Source: Deltaproteobacteria bacterium (GTDB lineage: Bacteria; Desulfobacterota; GWC2-55-46). Taken from it: 64,000 nt of DNA. Below are positions 8,606-17,432 of the stretch, piece after piece. The notes under the pieces are model-generated. The model was not told the DNA's origin. It did not search any database and worked only from the letters and a program-made list of their open reading frames with translations. A program made the translations under genes and the position numbers. Where the stretch lies: assembly GCA_016218105.1 (NCBI GenBank), contig JACRET010000043.1, positions 1 to 64,000 on the forward strand, given 5' to 3'. Each line of letters starts with the position of its first letter. The stretch's first letter is position 1.

Positions 8606-8748
8606 TTCAAAGCCCCGGTAATTGAAGCACCCCGCGGAATCCGCGGAGAATCATCTATATGTAGGGAAAAACTATTTCTATTCGCACGCTTGGCCCCCCG
8701 CAGAAGACTGCGGGGAATTCGCTCGCTCTGCATTATTCAAAGCCCCGG
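8606..8748. repeat. Solo copy of repeat module 2 between 13-bp direct repeats, at the ispE 3' end
   Basis: The 117-bp core (8619-8735) matches the inner module of the elements at 34628 and 63417. It has a GAAGC start, a CCCCGCGG/CCGCGG hairpin, TATGTAGGGAAAAACTA, TTTCTATTCGC, a CCCCGCAG/CTGCGGGG hairpin and a GCATTATTCA end. It is flanked by the direct repeat TTCAAAGCCCCGG (8606-8618 and 8736-8748). The right copy is the end of ispE including its TGA stop, so the left copy looks like a duplication of the gene end. The rest of the stretch from 8490 to 8605 shows nothing I can interpret. Confidence 0.65.
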
Positions 8749-9591
8749 CGCAAGAAAAACGGAGTTACCCTCAGGGAGGCTGTCTTTTAAGCTCTTGCAA
8801 GCCGCCTCGGCGCCGCTCATATCATTAAAAATGCCGAAAACCGTCGGCCCGCTCCCTGACATTAGAGAGCCTATAGCTCCGGCCTTAATGAGGGCATTTT
8901 TAAGATTTGAGATGACCGGGTGCTTTTTCAGCGTAACATCTTCAAGGTCGTTCACCAGGCAATCCCTCAAATCTTTCGCCGTGATAAAGGCCTTTTTAGA
9001 ATATGATAGATTATTATCTTCCGTCTTTTTTGTCAAGTCCAAATTATTGTAGACCCAGGCCGTGGAAACCTGAAATCCTGGATTAACAAGCACGTAGGGC
9101 AACTTTGGCAAAACCGTTTTTTCAAGCTTTTCACCCCTGCCTTCGGCAAAAGCCGGCCCCTTGAGGATAAAAAACGGGACATCCGATCCAAGCGCCGCCC
9201 CCATCCCCATCATTTCCCCGTCTTTAAGCCCGGTTTTCAGCGCCTCATTGAGCCCCATTATTACAGCCGCCGCGTTCGAGCTTCCCCCTCCGAGGCCTGC
9301 CCCTATCGGGATATTCTTCTCGATAAAGATACGAACATGCTTTTTTAGATTTAATCTGGTCAGGAAAAGGTCAGCGGCCCTATGCGCCAGGTTTGACGGG
9401 TCTGCCGGAAGTTCAGGCTTTGAGCAGCTTACCGCGATCCCGTCCCCGTCTTCGACGTCTATAGTGATATTGTCATAAAGCCCGACAGGCTGCATGAGAG
9501 AGGAAATGTCATGATAACCATCAAGTCTTTTCCGAAGTACCCGGAGGAACAGGTTGATCTTTGCGGGGGAGGCAACTGCGATGCTACTCAT
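8737..9591 (-). CDS. ispE: 4-diphosphocytidyl-2-C-methyl-D-erythritol kinase
   Basis: GHMP kinase of the non-mevalonate isoprenoid pathway. It has 284 residues. The ATP-binding motif PIGAGLGGGSSNAAAV is at about residues 97-112, the N-terminal motif is ASPAKINLFLRV, and the C-terminal GHMP motif is SGSGPTVFGIF. The ATG overlaps the stop of the preceding small gene. The stop codon lies within a 13-bp repeat that borders a MITE-like module (8606-8748). It continues the nuo operon direction and precedes tRNA-Gln and prs. Confidence 0.96.
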   Translation of the reverse strand: MSSIAVASPAKINLFLRVLRKRLDGYHDISSLMQPVGLYDNITIDVEDGDGIAVSCSKPELPADPSNLAHRAADLFLTRLNLKKHVRIFIEKNIPIGAGLGGGSSNAAAVIMGLNEALKTGLKDGEMMGMGAALGSDVPFFILKGPAFAEGRGEKLEKTVLPKLPYVLVNPGFQVSTAWVYNNLDLTKKTEDNNLSYSKKAFITAKDLRDCLVNDLEDVTLKKHPVISNLKNALIKAGAIGSLMSGSGPTVFGIFNDMSGAEAACKSLKDSLPEGNSVFLAPGL

Positions 9592-9778
9592 TTAGGGTAA
9601 ATTCAACTCTCTTTTTGGGATTGTTCTCCATGCGGGATCCGCCTAGAAAAAACCCGAGCAAAGAAAAATTTGTGGTAGGGTCAAAAGGCAGTTTCCACCA
9701 GCTTTTAATCCCTGTATCAGGCGGCTGCGGCGGCGCTTGAACTGTTTCGTTATGGTCGTGTCCGTGATTGTCAGCCAT
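9584..9778 (-). CDS. Small histidine-rich N-terminus protein after nuoN, unknown function
   Basis: A 64-residue protein of unknown family. The N-terminus is His/Asp-rich (MADNHGHDHNET), followed by a Pro/Gln stretch and a more hydrophobic middle (NFSLLGFFLGG) too short for a confident membrane helix. It ends in a charged segment. It has a strong ribosome site (AAGGAG seven bases before the ATG), starts ten bases after nuoN and overlaps ispE by eight bases, so it is almost certainly expressed as part of the nuo operon. The His cluster could bind metal; this is speculation. Confidence 0.7.
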   Translation of the reverse strand: MADNHGHDHNETVQAPPQPPDTGIKSWWKLPFDPTTNFSLLGFFLGGSRMENNPKKRVEFTLNE

Positions 9779-9788
9779 GTGAATCTCC

Positions 9789-11231
9789 TTACATCAGAAG
9801 CGGCCTTACCGCCTTGATCGCCATGTCTATAAAAGGTGTGGGATAGATCCCCAGAAAGACAGTCCCTACAGCCGTTATAAAAAGCACGATATTATATGTC
9901 AGCCCGGACGATGGCGCAGTCTCGAAACCCGGCGCGGGCTCCTTCATGTACATATAAAAGATGACCTTCGCGTAAAAGAAAAGCGATATTGCCGTACTTA
10001 CCACACCTATGGAAGCGAGCCAGTAAAATTTCTCGTCGATCGCGGCAGAGAGCACGAAAAACTTTGCCGCGAACCCGCCTGTAGGAGGTATCCCTGCCAG
10101 AGACAGGAGAAAGAGGGCCATCAGGAAGGCCAACAGCGGCCTGGAAGATGCAAGCCCCCTGTAATCGCATATGTCTTCATAACGGCCGTTAAACCTGAAG
10201 TGCGCGACAAGGGCAAACGCGCCCATGTTCATAAAGGCATAGACGAGGAGGTAAAACACTATCCCAGCTATACCTATGCTGTTAAAGACCAGCAGCCCTA
10301 TCATTATTATACCGGCATGCGCGATACTGCTGTAAGCCAGCATCCTTACGATATTTTTCTGCGAAATCGCCACGACGCTTCCGAATATCATCGTCGCCGC
10401 TGAAACCATCCAGAGGAAGCTCGACCATTCCGGCTGGAATGCCGGGAATGCCGTTATAAATACCCTCAGGAATGCAGCAAAAGCCGCGCCCTTCGAGCCG
10501 ACTGAAAGAAATGCCGTTACAGGCGTAGGAGCGCCCTCATACACATCAGGAGTCCAGAGGTGGAACGGCACGGCGGCTATCTTAAATCCGAACCCTACGG
10601 CCAGGAGGATCAGCCCCAGCGTCAGGAAAGTGTTTTCTCCCTTGCCCAGGGTCATCGCTATATCCATCAGGTTGGTCGAACCTGCCGCCCCGTAGACAAA
10701 CGACATCCCGTAAAGCAGCACGCCTGAGGAGAGCGCGCCAAGGATAAAGTATTTAAGTGCGCCTTCGACGGACCGGCTGCTCTTTACCCTGTACGCGACC
10801 AATATGTATGATGACAGGGCCATCAACTCAAGGCCCACATACACGTTAATGAGGTCGTTGGCAAGCCCCATCACCATCATTCCGACCGTGGCGAAGAGTA
10901 TTATATGGTAGTACTCGCCCCTCTGGATATTTACCTTCCTGAGATATTCCATCGACAGGAGTATGGTAAATATAGAAGCGATGATGAAGATCACGTTAAA
11001 GTACGCGGAGAACGTATCGGCTAGCACAGATCCGGCGAATATAGGTTTGGGATCGGCCACATAGGCCGCTACGGGCAGTATGCAAAGAAGCCCGGCTATG
11101 CTTACCCAGCCTAGAGCCGCCTTCGACTGCCTGGGAATAAAGAAATCCAGCACCAGCACAAGCAAGGCCAGCCCTGTTACCAGAAGCTCCGGCATGATAG
11201 ACATCAAATTCACATTAAGATCGACCGGCAT
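9789..11231 (-). CDS. nuoN: NADH-quinone oxidoreductase subunit N
   Basis: Antiporter-like membrane subunit of complex I, one of the proton channels, nearest the peripheral arm. It has 480 residues and about 14 helices. The conserved proton-path Glu lies in NVYVGLELMALSSYILVAY and the key Lys lies in KIAAVPFHLWTPDVYEGAPT. It is the last nuo gene, two bases after nuoM. Confidence 0.97.
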   Translation of the reverse strand: MPVDLNVNLMSIMPELLVTGLALLVLVLDFFIPRQSKAALGWVSIAGLLCILPVAAYVADPKPIFAGSVLADTFSAYFNVIFIIASIFTILLSMEYLRKVNIQRGEYYHIILFATVGMMVMGLANDLINVYVGLELMALSSYILVAYRVKSSRSVEGALKYFILGALSSGVLLYGMSFVYGAAGSTNLMDIAMTLGKGENTFLTLGLILLAVGFGFKIAAVPFHLWTPDVYEGAPTPVTAFLSVGSKGAAFAAFLRVFITAFPAFQPEWSSFLWMVSAATMIFGSVVAISQKNIVRMLAYSSIAHAGIIMIGLLVFNSIGIAGIVFYLLVYAFMNMGAFALVAHFRFNGRYEDICDYRGLASSRPLLAFLMALFLLSLAGIPPTGGFAAKFFVLSAAIDEKFYWLASIGVVSTAISLFFYAKVIFYMYMKEPAPGFETAPSSGLTYNIVLFITAVGTVFLGIYPTPFIDMAIKAVRPLLM

Positions 11232-11233
11232 AC

Positions 11234-12817
11234 TTATTTCTCTATCCTTTCAGCAGGAATGGTAGTCTCAAGCTGCGCCTGGGCAGCGGGCGCCTCCTGT
11301 GCGGTGCCCTTCTTGTAATTCTCCTCCACCTGCTTTACAAGGCTCGTTAAAGACGCGTCCATCACATTAAGAAACGGCTTCGGATAAATACCGATCCAGA
11401 AGACCAGTATGATCAGCGGCACAGTCTCCACTATTTCCCTGAGCCCAAGGTCCTTTAATTTTCCGCCGCTGTAGTAATAATTGCCGAGGAACACCCTCTG
11501 GAAAAGCCACAGGAGGTACACAGCGCCAAGTAGAACGCCAAGGGCTACCAGCACGGCATAGGCCCAGTGCGCCTTGAAAGCGCCTATAAGGACGAAAAGC
11601 TCGCCTATAAATCCGTTCGTGGCAGGCATACCCATAGAGGACAAGATAATTATGAGGAAAAACACCCCGTATACCGGGAGCTGCTTGAACAGCCCCGTGT
11701 AGTCCCCTATTATCCTTGTATGTGTCCTCTCGTATATCATGCCTATAAGAAGGAACAGGGCCCCCGTTGAGATCCCGTGGTTTATCATCTGCAGCAAGCT
11801 GCCCTTGAGCCCCTCGATATTAAAGACGAAGATGCCAAGCATTACGAAGCCCATGTGGCTCACGCTAGAGTATGCAATAAGCTTCTTTATGTCTTTCTGC
11901 GCAATAGTCACCAACGCCCCGTAGAGGATCGCGAATATGGATATCCCGATCATCAGCGGAGCGAAAAGCATCGAAGCGTTCGGCAGCATGGGCAGCGAGA
12001 ATCTTACAAACCCGTAGGTCCCGAGTTTAAGGAGCACCGCCGCAAGCACTATACTACCCGCTGTCGGGGCGTCCGTGTGCGCGTCCGGCAGCCAAGTATG
12101 GAGCGGGAACATCGGTACTTTTACGGCGAACCCCAGGAAAAACGCTATAAACACCCAGAACTGTATAGCCGGAGCTATCGGCGAGAGGGAAAGGATCGTA
12201 GCGTCAAACGTATATATGCCCGTGGCGCGCCCATGATAGAAGTAGATGACAAGCACGCCGAGGAGCATGAACAAACTCCCGACGAACGTAAAGATAAAGA
12301 ACTTGATCGAGGAATAGAGCCTTCTGGCCCCACCCCATATGCCGATTATGAACACCATCGGTATCAGAACGGCTTCCCAGAATACGTAGAAGAGGAAAAA
12401 GTCCATGGCCATAAAGATCCCCAGGGAAAAAGTCTCGGTGAGGAGGAAGAGGGCCATATACCCCTTGAGTTTTTTATCTATTTCCCGCCATGACGCGAGT
12501 ATGCATATTATCGTCACGAGCGTCGTAAGGAGCACTAAAAGCAGGCTGATGCCGTCTACGCCCAGAAAATAGCTGATGCCGAACCGTTCTATCCAGGCCT
12601 TCTTCTCAACCCACTGCAACCCGGGGTTCGACGGATCGAACGTAAGAGGCAGATAAAGCGAGAGGAGGAAGGTCGCTACGGACGTCCCGAGCGCGGTCCA
12701 TTTTATAAGGACGTCCCATTCCTTTTTGTAGAAAAGGATTATGAAGAGCGCCCCGAGGGCCGGCAGGAAAACTATGCTTGAAAGTATGGGAAACCCCGTC
12801 AACTCAACCCCCGTCAT
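11234..12817 (-). CDS. nuoM: NADH-quinone oxidoreductase subunit M (second copy)
   Basis: Mrp-antiporter-like proton-pumping subunit of complex I. It has 527 residues. The helix-5 Glu is in FWEAVLIPMVFIIGIWGG and the helix-7 Lys in KVPMFPLHTWLPDAHTDAP, both intact. It starts four bases inside the end of another full-length nuoM (12814-14436), to which it is clearly paralogous. The C-terminus ends in a short Ala/Gln/Glu-rich extension. Two intact NuoM subunits in one operon are the hallmark of the 2M form of complex I. Confidence 0.96.
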   Translation of the reverse strand: MTGVELTGFPILSSIVFLPALGALFIILFYKKEWDVLIKWTALGTSVATFLLSLYLPLTFDPSNPGLQWVEKKAWIERFGISYFLGVDGISLLLVLLTTLVTIICILASWREIDKKLKGYMALFLLTETFSLGIFMAMDFFLFYVFWEAVLIPMVFIIGIWGGARRLYSSIKFFIFTFVGSLFMLLGVLVIYFYHGRATGIYTFDATILSLSPIAPAIQFWVFIAFFLGFAVKVPMFPLHTWLPDAHTDAPTAGSIVLAAVLLKLGTYGFVRFSLPMLPNASMLFAPLMIGISIFAILYGALVTIAQKDIKKLIAYSSVSHMGFVMLGIFVFNIEGLKGSLLQMINHGISTGALFLLIGMIYERTHTRIIGDYTGLFKQLPVYGVFFLIIILSSMGMPATNGFIGELFVLIGAFKAHWAYAVLVALGVLLGAVYLLWLFQRVFLGNYYYSGGKLKDLGLREIVETVPLIILVFWIGIYPKPFLNVMDASLTSLVKQVEENYKKGTAQEAPAAQAQLETTIPAERIEK

Positions 12818-14436
12818 TTACCTTCTCCTTGGGACGGCGCGTGTCCATGTGCATCCGCTGGCATCGCATGAGCTTCAGCGTGATCAACAGCGTGCACGGG
12901 CTTAAGAGATACATTCCCCGCTTCCGGAGTCTTAGCCTTGTTCTTGTTCATCATCTCGACTATATGGGCCGTGCTTGCGGATGAAAGGCTTAAAAAGTGC
13001 TTCGGATAAACGCCTATCCAGATTATCAGGATTATGATAGGGGCCAGAGTGATAATCTCCCTCGCGTTAACGTCCTTGAGCCCCTGATTCTCCGGGTTCG
13101 TCACTTTGCCGAAAACGACCCTCTGATACATCCAAAGCATATATGCTGCGCCAAGTATTACGCCCGTAGCCGCCAGTATAGACGCGGTGGGATTGGCGCT
13201 GAAAAGGCCCATAAGTATAAGTATCTCGCCGACGAAACCGTTCGTTCCCGGCAGCCCTATCGATGAAAATACTATTATCATCACGAGGACGGAATAAACA
13301 GGCATTACCTTTGCCAGCCCTCCGAAGTCGGCTATCATCCTCGTATGTCTCCTCTCATATATCATGCCTATTAAGAGGAAGAGCCCACCTGTTGAGATGC
13401 CGTGGTTTATCATCTGAATGACCCCGCCGTCCAAACCCTGCTGGTTCATGGCGAACATACCGGCCATCACAGCGCCCAGATGGCTTACGCTGGAGTAGGC
13501 CACGAGCTTCTTGACGTCTTTCTGCGCCAGCGCCAGGAGAGAGCCGTAAATTATGCCTATTACAGCGAGTACCAAGATCAGCGGCGTAAAAGCCCTGCTG
13601 GCGTCAGCCAGGAGCGGCAGATTGAACCTTAAAAACCCGTACGTGCCCATCTTAAGGAGCACGGCGGCCAGTATTACACTGCCCGCGGTAGGGGCCTCGA
13701 CATGCGCGTCAGGCAACCATGTGTGGAACGGGAAGACAGGCACCTTGATCGCGAAGCCCAGGAAAAATGCTATAAACACCCACCACTGGAGGTTATACGG
13801 ATACGTGACCTCATAGAGCTTCAAAAGATTGAACGTATACTCGCCGGTCATGTTGCCGTGCGCGTAGTAAAGGGCTAAAATGCCTACGAGCATGAATACC
13901 GAGCCGAACAACGTATACAGGAAGAATTTTATATTGGCGTAAAGCTTTCTCGGGCCTCCCCAAACGCCTATGAGGAAGTACATGGGTATAAGGCCGATCT
14001 CCCAGAAGAGGAAAAACGCTATCATGTCCAGGGCCACGAAGACCCCTATCATGCCTGCCTCGAGTATAAGGAGGTGTATCATGTACTCCTTGACCCTCTC
14101 CTCGACCGCGCTCCATGAAGAAAGTATCGCTATTACGCTTGTGAGCGTCGTAAGGAGGACGAGGAGCAGGCTGATGCCGTCCATCCCCAGGAAATACTCG
14201 ACCCCGAGCCCGGGTATCCAGGTAGCCCGCTCTATGAACTGCATCTTATGCGTGGATGAATCAAAATACAGAAGCAGTATGAGCGAGACTACAAAATTGA
14301 CCAGAGAGAACCCCAGGGCCGTCGAGCGCAGGGATTCCTTGAACTTTCCGGGCATGAAAAAAAGCACTATCACCCCGAGGAGCGGAAAGAAGATAAGGAA
14401 CGAGAGTATCGGCATATTAAGCGCGTTTTCGATCAT
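12814..14436 (-). CDS. nuoM: NADH-quinone oxidoreductase subunit M (first copy)
   Basis: Antiporter-like proton channel of complex I. It has 540 residues. The proton-path Glu is in FWEIGLIPMYFLIGVWGG and the Lys in KVPVFPFHTWLPDAHVEAP. It lies directly after nuoL and overlaps the second nuoM by four bases (ATGA). The C-terminal 40 residues are His/Ala-rich (HAVDHAEAHAMPADAHGHA), absent from the paralogue. Both copies keep all key residues, which argues for two working pumps, not one copy decaying. Confidence 0.96.
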   Translation of the reverse strand: MIENALNMPILSFLIFFPLLGVIVLFFMPGKFKESLRSTALGFSLVNFVVSLILLLYFDSSTHKMQFIERATWIPGLGVEYFLGMDGISLLLVLLTTLTSVIAILSSWSAVEERVKEYMIHLLILEAGMIGVFVALDMIAFFLFWEIGLIPMYFLIGVWGGPRKLYANIKFFLYTLFGSVFMLVGILALYYAHGNMTGEYTFNLLKLYEVTYPYNLQWWVFIAFFLGFAIKVPVFPFHTWLPDAHVEAPTAGSVILAAVLLKMGTYGFLRFNLPLLADASRAFTPLILVLAVIGIIYGSLLALAQKDVKKLVAYSSVSHLGAVMAGMFAMNQQGLDGGVIQMINHGISTGGLFLLIGMIYERRHTRMIADFGGLAKVMPVYSVLVMIIVFSSIGLPGTNGFVGEILILMGLFSANPTASILAATGVILGAAYMLWMYQRVVFGKVTNPENQGLKDVNAREIITLAPIIILIIWIGVYPKHFLSLSSASTAHIVEMMNKNKAKTPEAGNVSLKPVHAVDHAEAHAMPADAHGHAPSQGEGK

Positions 14437-14437
14437 A

Positions 14438-16474
14438 TTAACCTAAAAAGACCCTTACTATAATGATGAGGATGCCTAAAACGAATACAAAAGCGTAATT
14501 CTGAAGGTACCCGGTCTGCATCCTCCTCCAGATCGAGCTGTTAAAGCTCACCAGAGTAGCCATCGAGTTGACAAAGCCGTCTACTATGTAAATATCGAAC
14601 TTATGCGACACCCAGGCCGTAAATCTCGTGAACCATGCCATAAAGTTCACGAACCAGTCTATCACTCCGAGATCGAAGGACAGGCACCATACCGCGAACC
14701 TCTTGATCGGGTTGACGATCAGGTAGTCATATAGCTCGTCTATATAGTACTTGTTGTAAAGGAGCTTATGCAGCCCGGAGAAAGTCCCCGCGAGCACCTC
14801 CGGCCTCCAGAAGGACGGCGCGTACTTTTTGAGCGGCTCGTAATAAAGCAGCCCTGCCAGGAATATACCGGTTGCACCCACCGCCACTGAAACCCCCATG
14901 AGTATCAGCTCAAGCCCGCCGTGAACGGCCTCTGCCGCTCCGGCATGAGCCTCAGCGACAACGGCGTGTCCGCCGTGGCCGAATACCGGGCTGAGGAACT
15001 GGTGAGCGGCGGTCCCTTCCTCAAAGAATGGTATGCCGACGATGCCGCCTATTGCCGATAACACGGCCAATATGATGAGCGGTATCGTCATGGACGAGGG
15101 TGACTCGTGCAGATGATGCTGTGTGTGGTGGTCTGCCCTGCATTTCCCGGTAAAGGTCATAAAGACCTGCCTGAACATATAGAACGCGGTCATGCCTGCG
15201 GTTATAAGGCCCACTATCCAGATAATGTAGTGCCCCTTCTCAAAAGACTCCCAGAGTATCTCGTCCTTTGACCAGAATCCGCTGAACGGCGGCATACCGG
15301 CTATGGCAAGCGCGCCTATGATAAAGGTGGTGGAGGTTATCTTCATATGCTTATGAAGGCCGCCCATCTTTCTCATGTCCTGCTCGCCGTCCATCGCGTG
15401 TATGACGCTTCCGGAGCCGAGGAACATGAGGCCCTTGAAGAACGCGTGGGTCATAAGGTGGAACACACCGGCGGTATACGCGCCGACCCCGACCGCCGCG
15501 AACATGTATCCAAGCTGGCTCACCGTGGAATAAGCGAGCACCTTTTTAATGTCGTTTTGGACCAGTCCCATCGTGGCGGCGAATAATGCCGTAAATATGC
15601 CCACTACGGCTATGACCTCGCCCACGTGTGGGATAAGCGAATAAAGCGCGTTGTTCCTGGCGACCATATAAACGCCGGCCGTGACCATCGTTGCCGCGTG
15701 GATAAGAGCTGAAACGGGCGTTGGGCCTTCCATCGCGTCCGGCAGCCACACATATAACGGGAACTGCGCCGATTTACCCGTCGCGCCTACGAAGAGGAGC
15801 AGGCCTATCAGAGTAAGTGTCGTCGGGTCCAGGTGATGAATATTTTCAAATACGTCCTTATAATCCAATGAATGCACCCCTATCCCGGACAAGCTCCAGA
15901 ACAGGATGAATAATCCAAGGATGAAACCGAAGTCGCCTATCCTGTTTACAATAAAGGCCTTCTTACCGGCGTCTGAAGCTGATTTCTTTTCATACCAGAA
16001 TCCGATAAGGAGGTAAGAACAGAGGCCCACGCCCTCCCACCCCAGGAACATGACAAGGTAGTTGGAGCCAAGCACAAGCATGAGCATGAAGAAGACGAAG
16101 AGGTTCAGATAGGAGAAGTACCTCCAAAACGCCTTGTCATGATGCATGTAGCCGGTTGAATATACGTGTATAAGGAAGCCGACCCCGGTCACGATCATTA
16201 TCATCAATGTCGAAAGAGGGTCTACAAGGAATGATATGTCTACATTAAACGACCCGCTGAGTATCCAGGTGAAGACCGAGACCTCGATCGAGCGCTCTGC
16301 GGCCGGGATCGTCATGAGCTTGTAGAAGACCGAGACGGAAATGATAAAGGCAAGCCCCATCACGAGACAGGCTATAAAGCCGACCGTCTTCTTGGAAAGC
16401 CTGCTACCCGCGACTCCGTTGACAGTCGCGCCTATTAGCGGAAGCAGTGGTATCAACCAAACCAGATCTATCAT
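14438..16474 (-). CDS. nuoL: NADH-quinone oxidoreductase subunit L with extended lateral helix
   Basis: Distal proton-pumping subunit of complex I with the long amphipathic helix HL that braces the antiporter subunits. It has 678 residues, longer than the E. coli protein of about 613. The proton-path Glu is in FLGWEGVGLCSYLLIGFWY and the Lys in ATGKSAQFPLYVWLPDAM. The C-terminal part contains two consecutive 26-residue units, about 600-625 (FDLGVIDWFVNF...) and 626-651 (FDIYIVDGFVNS...), where ordinary NuoL has one. That insertion would lengthen HL enough to span a second NuoM, matching the two nuoM genes next door. Confidence 0.97.
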   Translation of the reverse strand: MIDLVWLIPLLPLIGATVNGVAGSRLSKKTVGFIACLVMGLAFIISVSVFYKLMTIPAAERSIEVSVFTWILSGSFNVDISFLVDPLSTLMIMIVTGVGFLIHVYSTGYMHHDKAFWRYFSYLNLFVFFMLMLVLGSNYLVMFLGWEGVGLCSYLLIGFWYEKKSASDAGKKAFIVNRIGDFGFILGLFILFWSLSGIGVHSLDYKDVFENIHHLDPTTLTLIGLLLFVGATGKSAQFPLYVWLPDAMEGPTPVSALIHAATMVTAGVYMVARNNALYSLIPHVGEVIAVVGIFTALFAATMGLVQNDIKKVLAYSTVSQLGYMFAAVGVGAYTAGVFHLMTHAFFKGLMFLGSGSVIHAMDGEQDMRKMGGLHKHMKITSTTFIIGALAIAGMPPFSGFWSKDEILWESFEKGHYIIWIVGLITAGMTAFYMFRQVFMTFTGKCRADHHTQHHLHESPSSMTIPLIILAVLSAIGGIVGIPFFEEGTAAHQFLSPVFGHGGHAVVAEAHAGAAEAVHGGLELILMGVSVAVGATGIFLAGLLYYEPLKKYAPSFWRPEVLAGTFSGLHKLLYNKYYIDELYDYLIVNPIKRFAVWCLSFDLGVIDWFVNFMAWFTRFTAWVSHKFDIYIVDGFVNSMATLVSFNSSIWRRMQTGYLQNYAFVFVLGILIIIVRVFLG

Positions 16475-16476
16475 CC

Positions 16477-16779
16477 CTATCCTCTCATCTCATCCAGCTC
16501 ATCGACATATACCGTGTTTCTCCGCCGGTATACCGCCACAAGTATGGCAAGCCCTACGGCCGCCTCCGCGGCGGCGATAGTGATGTTAAACACGACGAAT
16601 ATGGTGCCGTTCAGATTCTGCAGGTAATACGAAAAAGCAGCCAGGCTTATATTTACGGAATTGAAGACAAGCTCAAGAGACATCAATACGATTATAATGT
16701 TGCGGCGAAGGAGCACCCCCGCAACTCCGATGAGAAAGAGTATGAGGCTTAAGACCAGAAAGTGAGTTAATGTAAGCAT
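16477..16779 (-). CDS. nuoK: NADH-quinone oxidoreductase subunit K
   Basis: MrpC-like membrane subunit of complex I with three helices. It has 100 residues, the standard length. The two membrane glutamates of the proton pathway are visible in LMSLELVFNSVNIS and AAAEAAVGLAILVAVYRR. It lies two bases upstream of nuoL and 11 bases after nuoJ. Confidence 0.96.
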   Translation of the reverse strand: MLTLTHFLVLSLILFLIGVAGVLLRRNIIIVLMSLELVFNSVNISLAAFSYYLQNLNGTIFVVFNITIAAAEAAVGLAILVAVYRRRNTVYVDELDEMRG

Positions 16780-16790
16780 AAGCTATCCGT

Positions 16791-17306
16791 TTATTCGGCT
16801 TTGTTTCCCTTGCCTCTCATAACGAGCACTATGGCTCCAATGAGGGCTATAAGAAGCAGTATCGACACCACTTCAAACGGGAATATGTAGGTTGTATACA
16901 GAGACCTGCCTATGACCTCCGTGTTTTTCACGAGGGCAGGCTCGTTAAAGGGCCCCAAGGGGGCCGTTATCCTGCCTGATATCATGAGCATGCCCATCAC
17001 TATAAAGAGCGCGATAAGTACCGCAATCGCGGGCACCGTCTGGCTGTGCATGTGCTCCTTGAACTTTTCCCTCCCGAGATCCAACACCATTACAGCGAAG
17101 AGAAAAAGTACCATGACCGCGCCCACGTAAATGAATACCTGAACGGCTGCCAGAAACGGCGACCTTAAAAGGATGAAGATCGCCGCGACCTGCAAAAAGC
17201 AGACGATGAGATAGAGCGCGCTATGTACGGGGTTACGTACCGATATTACCAGTACCGCCGACAGCACGGCCAAAAAGGCGAATATGTAAAAAAAGAGCTG
17301 CTCCAT
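16791..17306 (-). CDS. nuoJ: NADH-quinone oxidoreductase subunit J
   Basis: Membrane subunit of complex I (five helices) that carries the pi-bulge segment moved during coupling. It has 171 residues. The conserved stretch FIYVGAVMVLFLFAVMVLDL is present. It is separated from nuoI by 126 bases that hold a degenerate MITE module (17336-17425), the only sizeable gap between nuoH and nuoN. Confidence 0.95.
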   Translation of the reverse strand: MEQLFFYIFAFLAVLSAVLVISVRNPVHSALYLIVCFLQVAAIFILLRSPFLAAVQVFIYVGAVMVLFLFAVMVLDLGREKFKEHMHSQTVPAIAVLIALFIVMGMLMISGRITAPLGPFNEPALVKNTEVIGRSLYTTYIFPFEVVSILLLIALIGAIVLVMRGKGNKAE

Positions 17307-17335
17307 TTTATAACTTGCTCATCCTTTAAATCGCG

Positions 17336-17425
17336 GCGCATTCCCCGCGGCTTTACGCGGGTTGGCCGACGAATAAAAATTGTTACATCCCGGCATTTCG
17401 AAGATCCCCATGTCCGGCGGGGGGC
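17336..17425. repeat. Degenerate solo copy of repeat module 2 inside the nuo operon
   Basis: The plus strand (GCGCATTCCCCGCGG, then GACGAATAAAAATTGTTACAT, then GGGGGGCTTC) aligns with the reverse complement of the inner module of the 63417 element. Hairpin positions are conserved but many bases have changed. It begins just after the nuoI stop codon and fills the nuoI-nuoJ gap without breaking either gene. Confidence 0.6.
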
Positions 17426-17432
17426 TTCTGAA

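Noticed and set aside
12814-14436. The two nuoM genes as an assembly duplication
   Set aside because: The two genes differ throughout, have different C-terminal tails and overlap by ATGA, so they are true paralogues.
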